Origin: JAWXBT01 sp964523015 | GTDB taxonomy: Bacteria > Bdellovibrionota_C > UBA2361 > J135 | DNA: 64,000 nt | NCBI GenBank assembly: GCA_964523015.1 | Contig: CAZFXN010000004.1 | Location: 22,201-86,200 of the forward strand | Reading direction: 5' to 3' | Shown: piece after piece, positions 37,489 to 45,465 of the stretch | How positions within the stretch are numbered: the stretch's first letter is position 1 | How the letters are laid out: each line of letters opens with the position of its first letter | Notes under the pieces: model-generated | The model's input: only the letters and a program-made list of their open reading frames with translations | Databases searched by the model: none | Told to the model about the DNA's origin: nothing | Position numbers and translations under genes: made by a program

Positions 37489-38043
37489 ATGAAAAAGAAA
37501 GGCAGTGTTCAAGATTGGAATGAATCTCTGCAAGTTGGTGCTCTAGGCGTTCAAGAAGTTTCGGCCTTTCTGGAAACTGAAATTGTCAAAACTACCTGGT
37601 TCGACACCCAGCTTGTGCATAATGTAGAACAGGATCCTCGTTATCAGAAACATGACATCGACTTGCTTTGGGTTATTCCTGTTTTCGATTATCTTAGATG
37701 CTACACGATTGAAGTAAAGACGGATCGAAATCGCCATACTGGTAATTTCTTTTTCGAAACCGTGAGCGTGGTTCATCGTGAGAAACCTGGAGCATTTGTA
37801 ATAACGAGAGCTGAGTGGCTCTTTTATCTATTCATCGATGCCGGAGATCTGTTCTGCTTTCCCATGAATGCACTGAAACCGTGGTTTCTCGAACATGAGG
37901 ATGAATTTGCTGAAAAGAGGTCCCATACCAATAACAATGAAAAGATGTTCAGCTGGACCACAATCGGCCGTGTTGTTCCTATTGATCGAGTGGTGCAAGC
38001 GATTGCTGGCGGGAAGCGATTTCAAAAACGAGACAGCAAGTGA
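37489..38043 (+). CDS. PD-(D/E)XK-like nuclease, orphan
   Basis: 184 residues, no known family name. Asp58 after KHDI, then strand CYTIEVKTD with E75-x-K77, is the core of a PD-(D/E)XK (restriction endonuclease-like) fold. FFFETVSVVHREKPGAFVITRA follows, a pattern seen in small nucleases of phage and mobile elements. AGGA at 37476 gives a ribosome-binding site. No methyltransferase or other partner is adjacent, so it is not a plain restriction system. It could be a resolvase-like or defence nuclease. Confidence 0.6.
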   Translation: MKKKGSVQDWNESLQVGALGVQEVSAFLETEIVKTTWFDTQLVHNVEQDPRYQKHDIDLLWVIPVFDYLRCYTIEVKTDRNRHTGNFFFETVSVVHREKPGAFVITRAEWLFYLFIDAGDLFCFPMNALKPWFLEHEDEFAEKRSHTNNNEKMFSWTTIGRVVPIDRVVQAIAGGKRFQKRDSK

Positions 38044-38132
38044 CAGGCTGTATAATAATTAGTTCTAAGTCCGTTGTGCACATGCCCCCCGATTTAGTTG
38101 ACACCTAGACCTAATATTTGCAACTAATAATT

Positions 38133-38405
38133 ATGAGACTATGGTCATTACATCCGAGTTATCTTGATACTAAAGGGTTGGTTGCACTTTGGCGCGAAAG
38201 TCTCCTCGCACAAAAAGTCCTGCAAGGAGAAACTAAAGGCTACAAGTACCACCCACAGCTAAAACGATTCCAAAATTTAAATAAACCTGTGGCAGCAGTT
38301 GCTACCTACCTTGATGCAATTTTGGATGAAGCCATTCGACGCAATTACAATTTTAATGCTCAAAAAATTTCTCCGGGGCGAATTCATAAGAAAATACTAG
38401 GTTAG
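38133..38405 (+). CDS. Pyrimidine dimer DNA glycosylase-like protein, short
   Basis: 90 residues from ATG 38133. The N-terminus matches the family exactly in style: MRLWSLHPSYLDTKGLVALW, RESLLAQKVLQGETKGYKYH, PQLKRF. Members start repair of UV-induced dimers by DNA glycosylase/AP-lyase action, in the T4 endonuclease V group. Many family members carry a further VT-x-GQ-x-YEW-HL segment at the C-terminus. Here the frame stops at about residue 90 after YNFNAQKIS, so it is either a short version or truncated. Confidence 0.75.
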   Translation: MRLWSLHPSYLDTKGLVALWRESLLAQKVLQGETKGYKYHPQLKRFQNLNKPVAAVATYLDAILDEAIRRNYNFNAQKISPGRIHKKILG

Positions 38406-38524
38406 GACGCGCATTGTCGCCGCCGCAAAATGGTTGCGCTTTATAGGTATTCCGCAGCGTAAGGCCGTTTGAGCGAACTCCCAAATTATGCTAGAAATGC
38501 CTCTCTTTTTTATACTAAGAGACT

Positions 38525-38626
38525 ATGCATAATTTTATTATTTTTCTTGGGGTATCTTGCTTTCTGCTTCAACCATCAATCTCCCACTCCGGTGAAGAAT
38601 TTCAACAATACTTTGATCTAAGATAG
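38525..38626 (+). CDS. Tiny ORF with signal-peptide-like start
   Basis: 33 residues: MHNFIIFLGVSCFLLQPSIS, then HSGEEFQQYFDLR. The hydrophobic start looks like a secretion signal. Possibly a fragment of a lost exported protein, or chance. It ends 3 bp before the next gene start. Confidence 0.3.
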   Translation: MHNFIIFLGVSCFLLQPSISHSGEEFQQYFDLR

Positions 38627-38629
38627 TAA

Positions 38630-39025
38630 ATGACCTCCAAGCACATCGAAAAGATCTTAGAAAAACTAAAAAAATATCCTAATACAAAGTATGTGGAGAG
38701 TGACGATTCCATCACTATTCCGCCCCAAACGGATACAGGGTTTCATGTAACTTTTATTGATAACGGGGATAATTATATTGTGCATTTTGATGATTGGCAT
38801 CAGCACTTTAAAGATGCTGAAGAGGCTCTCCTTTGTGTTGGGTTTGGATTATCAGATGTATGCCAAATAAAGGTCATTTCAAGAGGAGGTTTTGACTATC
38901 ATTGGACAGTTCTAAGCCTACATGGTGGCAATTGGGTTGAGTATAGTAAGGTTGGACTGTTTCTCTTTCCTTTTTGGCACGCAAAATCAATTCGATATTT
39001 AAAGAATGATCTGATAAAAGGATAG
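38630..39025 (+). CDS. Conserved-looking hypothetical protein, 131 aa
   Basis: Family not recognised. Cytoplasmic, with an N-terminal helix (IEKILEKLKKYP), then beta-like segments FHVTFIDNGDNYIVHFDDWH and HFKDAEEALLCVGFGLS, and an aromatic-rich end. Codon usage and the ordered alternation of hydrophobic residues suggest a real protein. No operon partner is obvious. Confidence 0.55.
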   Translation: MTSKHIEKILEKLKKYPNTKYVESDDSITIPPQTDTGFHVTFIDNGDNYIVHFDDWHQHFKDAEEALLCVGFGLSDVCQIKVISRGGFDYHWTVLSLHGGNWVEYSKVGLFLFPFWHAKSIRYLKNDLIKG

Positions 39026-39066
39026 TAATAATATTATTGAAATAAATTATACAACCAGATCTAATA

Positions 39067-39591
39067 ATGAAAAAAACTTCCTTACTAATCTTTGTCCTCT
39101 TAATAACCCTTTCTGGAATTGTGATGGCTCTTCAATCAGAAGAGCAAACTCAGAGCAAGATTATTCCACTTGAAATCACAAACCCAATTAAAGTTGTATA
39201 CCAAATCAACACCCATAAGATGAAACACAAGGTTAATAAAGGTGTTCACTACCTAACCTACTTAATGGATCATTATAAACGGTTAGGAATCCCGAAAGAA
39301 AATATAACTTTAGTAGCAGTTTTTTATGGTGACTCTATCTTTAGCCTACTTAAAGATCCCCACTTTAAAAATCGCAGTGGTCATGGGGGTCGCGGTCATC
39401 GCAATCCGAACGTTTCTGCAATTGAAACATTAATTAGTAATGGGGTTAAGGTCGAAGCTTGTAGTGAGTCCATGAGAATTAAAAAGATTCCACATTCTGA
39501 GCTACTTCCTGGAATAGATATTATCGAAGGATCTTATGTAAGGGTAATTGACTTACAACATCAAGGGTATGCGTACATTAAGTTTTTGTAA
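39067..39591 (+). CDS. DsrE-like protein with signal peptide
   Basis: 174 residues. Residues 1-22 are a signal peptide (KKTSLLIFVLLITLSGIVMA). The rest fits the DsrE/YchN fold: IKVVYQINTHKMKHKV, ENITLVAVFYGDSIFSLL, then AIETLISNGVKVEACSESM with the conserved Cys, and LQHQGYAYIKFL. A His/Arg/Gly-rich loop (about 99-113) is inserted. DsrE proteins handle sulfur relay or act as small ligand-binding proteins; here it would be in the periplasm. Confidence 0.7.
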   Translation: MKKTSLLIFVLLITLSGIVMALQSEEQTQSKIIPLEITNPIKVVYQINTHKMKHKVNKGVHYLTYLMDHYKRLGIPKENITLVAVFYGDSIFSLLKDPHFKNRSGHGGRGHRNPNVSAIETLISNGVKVEACSESMRIKKIPHSELLPGIDIIEGSYVRVIDLQHQGYAYIKFL

Positions 39592-39602
39592 TTATTTAAA
39601 AA

Positions 39603-40424
39603 TTATTCGAAACTGTAATCTTGGTTGTCAGAAAAACTAGTATTAGATAGATCAATAGCTTTAGCTCCCTTCTCTACAGCTTGAAGGATAATTCTATCTA
39701 CTGCGCATTCGATCCCGTCACCAGAAATTACAATATTATCTTCTCTAACTTCCTTTATTTTACCTATTGGAGAGATCACCACGGTATAGATAGTACCCTC
39801 ACCCGGATCGTCAATTTCATCTTCTCTTCGAAAAGAGACCACAGCGCCACTATGCTGATCACCATTCTGAGCACCACCTTGAATAATTGTTATAGTAGCA
39901 TCAGCAAAATAAGGTTGTGCGCTATTGATCCGAAAAGTATGAGGAGAGAGCTCAAGCATCATTAACGCTCTCTCCATTGGTGCCAAACGGGTCTTTAAAA
40001 AAGCATTAGAGGACACGATTGCAAATCCCTCCTCTTGAGAGCGAACAACTCGCCCACTGCAACGGATACGACTAGGGTCATCATCAAGAGCATGCTTAAG
40101 TTGTTTTATTGCACTAGTGATAAGATACTGAGCGTCTCGCCGAGTTGTAGAATACTGCAGATCTTCAGCGTTATAAGATAAACTGCCAGTTATAACTGAA
40201 GGTGCATATCTTGAACGAGATTTATCACTAAGATCAAAAAAGATTGTTCCATCAAACATCTTAGTTAATTGACACCGAAACCCAGCATTCGCTGAAACCG
40301 AGACATCCAAAAGCTGACACCCATACCCGGTGTTAGCAAATAACTTCTCCTTAATATCTATTAAGGCTGAAACAACCGGATCAGATACCGGTCCATCGGA
40401 CATATGAGAGGAGAAATGAGTCAC
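39603..40424 (-). CDS. Hypothetical protein, 273 aa, next to ATP-grasp operon
   Basis: No family recognised. Start GTG 40424 or ATG 40403. No membrane segment. It contains repeated beta-rich stretches and a C-terminal helix with AVDRIILQAVEKGAKAIDLS. It lies 110 bp after the isoaspartyl peptidase gene on the same strand, so it may be the last gene of that operon. Confidence 0.5.
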   Translation of the reverse strand: MTHFSSHMSDGPVSDPVVSALIDIKEKLFANTGYGCQLLDVSVSANAGFRCQLTKMFDGTIFFDLSDKSRSRYAPSVITGSLSYNAEDLQYSTTRRDAQYLITSAIKQLKHALDDDPSRIRCSGRVVRSQEEGFAIVSSNAFLKTRLAPMERALMMLELSPHTFRINSAQPYFADATITIIQGGAQNGDQHSGAVVSFRREDEIDDPGEGTIYTVVISPIGKIKEVREDNIVISGDGIECAVDRIILQAVEKGAKAIDLSNTSFSDNQDYSFE

Positions 40425-40534
40425 TAAACATCCATGACTTTACAACGTTACGACGATCTAATTTTGAGAGAGGGATACTATATATAGAGATGAATTCTTA
40501 TTCAAATATCTAAAGCCGCTATATAAAGCTTCTC

Positions 40535-41563
40535 CTAAAGCCTCATAGGCGGGGTCTTTTTGCTATCTATCAAGACATCTTCATATTTAATACCCTCTTT
40601 TGTGCCAGATCTAGTAGCTAGCGCTACCTGGGAAGCATTAAATACATATGCAGGGTTTCCACTAGGCGGCATTACTATCATGGCTCCTGTCCCGGTAGCT
40701 TTATTTTGCAGATCCAAAAATTCTCGCTCAATCAGCTCTTTTAAAGCTAATTCGTTTTTATAAAATACATCTGGATCTCTCCTTAGTTCACTTCGCATCT
40801 CTGCGATAACAAATGATGATATCGCTGTTTTTAGAAAGGTTTCACCATGCCCTGTTGTTGAAAGACCACAAATTTCAGTGTCAGCATAAACTCCTGATCC
40901 AATAACTGGGGTGTCCCCTATCCGTCCATTAGATTTAAAACTTACACCTCCAGTAGAGGTTCCAGCACAGATGGATCCAGAGGCGTCACGCACGACACAT
41001 CCAACAGTGCCGTGTTTATCAGTATGCTTGTCAGCATTCCGCTGAGATGAACCTTCAGAAGCATTACTAGAGACCTCCAGCGCTTTTTTCTTTTCTATCA
41101 TCTCCTTTACAAATGGTGCGATCAGCTCCTCATGTGACTTTACGAGACCGTACCTCTCCTTTAACTCATCAGCTCCTTTTTCAAGATTCGTCATCATCTC
41201 ATGAGTCCAAACAGTCAGTAGATTTTTACCGGGTGTAAGCATATCTAGGACTATAAGGGATGGATACTTAACTTTACGGCAGTTAATAATTGAAACAAAA
41301 TCTCTGTTGCCACGCATTAGCCCAACATCAGTGAGAACGATTCCATGGACGTTTGGATATCCACCATAGCCAGCGTTGAAATACTGATTTCCTTCTAAAA
41401 CTTTTAGGGCTGCAACAACTGCCATCTCACCAGGCTGATCGCTAGCCAAAGCTTTCCAAGCAGCATCGAGAGCTTCTTTTAGAACAGGTAATTTTTTTTG
41501 TCCGTGATCTTTGCCAATACCTCCAGCTCCACCATGTATTATTACTGAAAGATCTTTACTCAT
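40535..41563 (-). CDS. Isoaspartyl peptidase/L-asparaginase-family Ntn hydrolase
   Basis: 342 residues of the plant-type asparaginase family (peptidase T2), which cleaves itself to expose a Thr nucleophile. HGT-VGCVV gives Thr186 as the likely nucleophile. IIHGGAGG at the start, EGNQYFNAGYGG, RIGDTPVIGSGVYAD and STTGHGE are the usual motifs. These enzymes split isoaspartyl dipeptides or asparagine. The linker before Thr186 (about 163-183) is Ser/Asp/His-rich, as expected of the cleavable loop. The start is one base after the stop of the ATP-grasp gene (TAG-T-ATG), so the two are tightly coupled. Confidence 0.9.
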   Translation of the reverse strand: MSKDLSVIIHGGAGGIGKDHGQKKLPVLKEALDAAWKALASDQPGEMAVVAALKVLEGNQYFNAGYGGYPNVHGIVLTDVGLMRGNRDFVSIINCRKVKYPSLIVLDMLTPGKNLLTVWTHEMMTNLEKGADELKERYGLVKSHEELIAPFVKEMIEKKKALEVSSNASEGSSQRNADKHTDKHGTVGCVVRDASGSICAGTSTGGVSFKSNGRIGDTPVIGSGVYADTEICGLSTTGHGETFLKTAISSFVIAEMRSELRRDPDVFYKNELALKELIEREFLDLQNKATGTGAMIVMPPSGNPAYVFNASQVALATRSGTKEGIKYEDVLIDSKKTPPMRL

Positions 41564-41564
41564 A

Positions 41565-42857
41565 CTAAATTCTATTAATCTCTAAATATTTCAAAGCCTG
41601 CTCTAAGAAATCAATGTGGTACATATCTTCAGCTATTAGAACAGTTGCGAAGGTGCCATTTACTGACAACATATCACAATCATACGGAAAAACATGATTA
41701 ATTGAAGTGCCATTATAAATTAATGAACCCATACGATTTACTAATTCAGTAAATGAACAAGGTGATGTTTTTGCTTTAAAAAACTTCCAAAACTGAACTT
41801 TGCCTATCTGCTGTTCAACTTTATTTACCAGAGCATGAGTATATGTAGATCCATTTACCCGCGCATTATTCTCTGTCGGATAAATTCCCTGCTCAGCAAT
41901 AATATAATCAATACCAAGAACTCCACAGTATCCATCAGATGTCATTTTCTCTACTACCTTGAGAGAATTCTGGGTCATCTGATTATATGTACGATCAGAA
42001 AAATACTGCCCTTTTAGATTTCCAGCATGCTTTAATCCCTCGAAAAGTTGTGCTGTTATTCCAAGATGATGAATATTGCCTTTGCGATCAATCGCCCATT
42101 GATCATTTGGTGAAGCGATAACTTCAAGCATTGGTTCGATTAAAAGTTTTTTATCCTGATTTTTTTTAATCTCTGCATAAATAGATCCTATATCTGATGT
42201 TTTTGCTTCAAAGGTAGAGCTTCCAGCGGATCCCTGCTCTCCTCGAATAATCACTCTTCCATAGTCTTTAAGCAGTGAAGAAATCAACTCTTCAAGCACC
42301 TCATAATCTAAAACATCTTCATGATCTAGTTCATGGGTAATGCCACCAACAACATCAAGCCCAAGTTTTCTACACTCTTCTTTAAATGATCCCTTGTTAA
42401 AGTACTTACTACAGACTCCGGCCTCCGCACCAAAAAGCTCCGCCTCTAAAAGATCTGTACACTCTTTCTCCTTTGCTCCAGAATAAAAAGGAACAAACAC
42501 TGGGGTTCGTCCACTCTCTTTGATTATTTTTTTTATAGGATTGGGATCAGAAAGGATTAGATCGCTAAGGATCTTATCCGTCCCTTTATACCCATAAGCA
42601 TGAACATACTTTGGGCCGAATCCTAAGTTTCGTAACCATTGATAATATTCCTTATCTAAATCACCTGTAAGGACAACCAAATCTTCCTCATTTGCAACTG
42701 GCAGGGCTCGTGCGCACTTGGCATAACTATACGGATTTAATCTAGCAAAAACCTCGCGCTGGGGTTCTGATAAAATATCTGAGGCAAAAATAACTAAATC
42801 AGAAGCGCTATCAGATATTGATGTTCTAAACTTACTATGTCCTGGAATTATTTTCAT
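41565..42857 (-). CDS. ATP-grasp ligase, peptide-ligase-like
   Basis: 430 residues. About 1-115 is a pre-ATP-grasp Rossmann-like domain. The ATP-grasp core (about 150-355) has GRVIIRGEQGSAGSSTFEAK as the P-loop-like segment, KKLLIEPMLEV, and the metal-binding DYIIAEQGIYPTENNARVNGSTY. ENNARVNGS is the E-x-N-x-R block of the superfamily. The layout is nearest to bacterial peptide ligases of the PGM1 type. It would join a carboxylate to an amine using ATP. It lies between a glutathione-synthetase-like ligase and an Ntn peptidase. Confidence 0.8.
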   Translation of the reverse strand: MKIIPGHSKFRTSISDSASDLVIFASDILSEPQREVFARLNPYSYAKCARALPVANEEDLVVLTGDLDKEYYQWLRNLGFGPKYVHAYGYKGTDKILSDLILSDPNPIKKIIKESGRTPVFVPFYSGAKEKECTDLLEAELFGAEAGVCSKYFNKGSFKEECRKLGLDVVGGITHELDHEDVLDYEVLEELISSLLKDYGRVIIRGEQGSAGSSTFEAKTSDIGSIYAEIKKNQDKKLLIEPMLEVIASPNDQWAIDRKGNIHHLGITAQLFEGLKHAGNLKGQYFSDRTYNQMTQNSLKVVEKMTSDGYCGVLGIDYIIAEQGIYPTENNARVNGSTYTHALVNKVEQQIGKVQFWKFFKAKTSPCSFTELVNRMGSLIYNGTSINHVFPYDCDMLSVNGTFATVLIAEDMYHIDFLEQALKYLEINRI

Positions 42858-42894
42858 TGCGCTACAATCTTATCCTTTAACTTATCCTCTAATC

Positions 42895-43926
42895 TTATAC
42901 TTTTTTTAGAAATTTTTTCTGTTTGCACGAAGACACCAACCAATCAACTAAACGACTAATGACCGGTTGACCAGATAGTTTCTCAAGTCTGTCATACCCC
43001 CCTATATTACCTGCATTAATTTCACTTAAAATCCACTGACCATCATCATCCTGTAAAAAATCATACCCCAATGTAAAGACCCCGCGCTCCTGAAAGTAAG
43101 ACACAGTATTTAACACAATCTCTTTTTCCCTGGTTGTTACTGTTGCAGGTACACCTTTAGCACCGGAAGTTATATTATGCACCCAACTACCAGTTGTTGA
43201 TTGCCGAATATACCCACCATAGATCTCACCATCAACAACGTGAACCCGCTTATCCCCTGCTCCGATGTTTTTTAAAAAGCGTACTAACTGAAACTGATCA
43301 CAATTAGGTGTAAATAATGTCTGAAATAGATCCTTAGCATTAGCAAAACTTTTAAGGCCTTGAGTTGTATTATCACTATAGACTTTTCCATCTTCACTCG
43401 ATCTTTCGCGCCAAACCTTATAAACTCCCTTTCCTCCGTAGCTCACATTTTGCTTTACAACAATTACAGTATGCTTATTTAAAAACTGCTCTGCCTCAGT
43501 AGGATCATTTGTAAATATATATTCCGGCATATATGAGGCTGCAATCTTATGTAAAAAACCTCTTCCATCAAATTCAATTAAAGATGAGGGTCGATTGACG
43601 AATTGAACTCTATTTTGAGCTCTCTCTTCAAACTCTGAAAGCCTGGATAAATATCCACTAGGAAACGGTTTATCTGATCGATCAAAGATAAGATCGAAGT
43701 CCTTAATATTCTGGCCCTCTGTTACATTTTGATCCAATGCAAGAAACTCCTCATAAGAGAGAGGTTGCATCACAGGCACAGTCAGCAAATCTCCATTTGC
43801 CGCTGGGACATTACATGGCATGTGAAATAGCTGAATCTCTTTATCTTCCGCAAATCGTCGATATAGCTCTACTGTGGTATCAAAAGCAGGGTGTGTTGTT
43901 GGGTCCGTAATACAAAGTAGCTTCAT
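42895..43926 (-). CDS. Glutathione-synthetase-like ATP-grasp ligase
   Basis: 343 residues with the GshB plan: N-terminal Rossmann part with FDLIFDRSDKPFP, then VIVVKQNVSYGGKGVYKVW (Gly-rich ATP loop), FQLVRFLKNIGAGDKRVHVVDGEIYGGYIRQ and SEINAGNIGGYDRL with the metal-binding E-x-N. True GshB enzymes are about 315 residues and join Gly to gamma-Glu-Cys; no gshA is next to it, so the substrate is open. 12 bp after the 453-aa protein gene. Confidence 0.82.
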   Translation of the reverse strand: MKLLCITDPTTHPAFDTTVELYRRFAEDKEIQLFHMPCNVPAANGDLLTVPVMQPLSYEEFLALDQNVTEGQNIKDFDLIFDRSDKPFPSGYLSRLSEFEERAQNRVQFVNRPSSLIEFDGRGFLHKIAASYMPEYIFTNDPTEAEQFLNKHTVIVVKQNVSYGGKGVYKVWRERSSEDGKVYSDNTTQGLKSFANAKDLFQTLFTPNCDQFQLVRFLKNIGAGDKRVHVVDGEIYGGYIRQSTTGSWVHNITSGAKGVPATVTTREKEIVLNTVSYFQERGVFTLGYDFLQDDDGQWILSEINAGNIGGYDRLEKLSGQPVISRLVDWLVSSCKQKKFLKKV

Positions 43927-43938
43927 TTTAAAAGAACT

Positions 43939-45300
43939 CTACTCACTCCGATTCTTTGCTGTTCTTGAGATACAGGCAACTAATTCATAACGGGATGAGA
44001 TTACAAACATCCATACATCATTTACTAAGACTTTATGTCCTTTTCTATACTTAGGCTTTAAGTATGAAATTACCTTTGCCGTCTCAATTGGCTGCGCTGT
44101 CTGAACTATATCAATGAGCTGCTCAATATAATGTCGAACAGTTTTTGGGCCTTTTGGTTGCTTGATAAAAGCTGGTGATTCCAAAGCTTCATTGATAAAA
44201 CCAACAACGGCCTCACCACTAAGAGCATGTTTAACACCGTTGATTAAGAGTGTTCCTACATTTTTATTTTTTCTGTTGAATATTTCAAAGCTGCCGATCC
44301 GACCTCGTGTCGCTCTACCAAGATCGATTGCAATCTCATCACGAATCATAAAGTAAAAATTCTTACCATAAACATGATAGAGCCCCGCTAATCTCCTAGC
44401 TTGAAGCAAAATATAAAAACCGGAACGTTGTAGAACGACAAGATTTTCGCCATCCTTTTCAAACCGCATTGGACGAACTGGCTCTTCCTCTATCTTTACT
44501 AACTTAGCTTTTCTAAGTATCTGAATAAAAGCTCTGGCGGCATCACTTAAACTCAAAGTGGCCCGAGGATAAAACTTGGCAATTTTTTTAGAGTTACGGG
44601 CAAGTTTCATAAAGTGCCTAAGCCCAATCAGAGATACGGTAACCTCTTTATCCCGAACAGTGACTATCAATTCTAGTCCTGCTTTACCCTGTGTTGAACG
44701 AACCCCATCAACTTCAGTAAAAAGAGGGTCGGAAGGGTGCAGATAATCAAAAGCTGAATTTGGAGAACCAAGGTAATAAGGCAATCGATATTGAGGAGGA
44801 TTTTGTATAACGGCTGGGACAAAGTATCCACAAAGACACTTCTTACCTTCTAGTAAATAAAATCGCTCTGGTGCATCAGTATTGAAAAGTTTTTTAACTA
44901 GCTTTCCTTCCTTAATTTCCTCTTTAACTTCATCCCCTGTTTTTTCTCCTGCCTTTTCCTTTAACCAGGTACGGTAGAAATCTAAGATCTCAGTTTTTTT
45001 TGTCAGACTAAAAAATAGGCCCTGTGGGGTAATTCTGTACGACTCTTGAAACGTAACTAGAGGAATTTTTTTTATGGTTTCTTCAATAAATGGAAGTTGG
45101 GTAAAGATTGGTTCTTCTTTAACAGGAGCTGGTTCTTTACTCTCGTCTTTACTCTCGGGTGAGACATCAGATAGCGGCTCAGCAGGTTCTTTTGATTCAA
45201 GAACCTCTGCCACTGGCACAGACTCTGATACAGTATCTGACACAGTATCCGGCACAGCCACTGAGACTACCGCTTCTTGTTGAAGACCTTCCTCACTCAT
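43939..45300 (-). CDS. Unknown protein, 453 aa, first gene of ATP-grasp operon
   Basis: Not recognised. Residues 1-62 are a low-complexity Ser/Glu/Val/Pro region with a 12-bp coding repeat (DTVSDTVSESV). The rest is a folded region: CLCGYF near 152, then IGLRHFMKLARNSKKIAKFYPRA, LSLSDAARAFIQILRKAKLV and a C-terminal KVLVNDVWMFVISSRYELVACI. No signal peptide or membrane segment. As first gene of the operon it may be a substrate carrier, scaffold or regulator of the ligases. Confidence 0.55.
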   Translation of the reverse strand: MSEEGLQQEAVVSVAVPDTVSDTVSESVPVAEVLESKEPAEPLSDVSPESKDESKEPAPVKEEPIFTQLPFIEETIKKIPLVTFQESYRITPQGLFFSLTKKTEILDFYRTWLKEKAGEKTGDEVKEEIKEGKLVKKLFNTDAPERFYLLEGKKCLCGYFVPAVIQNPPQYRLPYYLGSPNSAFDYLHPSDPLFTEVDGVRSTQGKAGLELIVTVRDKEVTVSLIGLRHFMKLARNSKKIAKFYPRATLSLSDAARAFIQILRKAKLVKIEEEPVRPMRFEKDGENLVVLQRSGFYILLQARRLAGLYHVYGKNFYFMIRDEIAIDLGRATRGRIGSFEIFNRKNKNVGTLLINGVKHALSGEAVVGFINEALESPAFIKQPKGPKTVRHYIEQLIDIVQTAQPIETAKVISYLKPKYRKGHKVLVNDVWMFVISSRYELVACISRTAKNRSE

Positions 45301-45465
45301 ACACTATCCAAGGTATAGTACCTGAAAATTAATCCCTCATATTATGCCTACTTAAGCGAGGATCTTCAAGTATACCGAAACAGGGCAAAACCTGTTATGG
45401 CTGAAGATGCTATATCTGTTTAAATCGAATCATTCACTTAAACTCTGACATCTTAGAAGACATAA

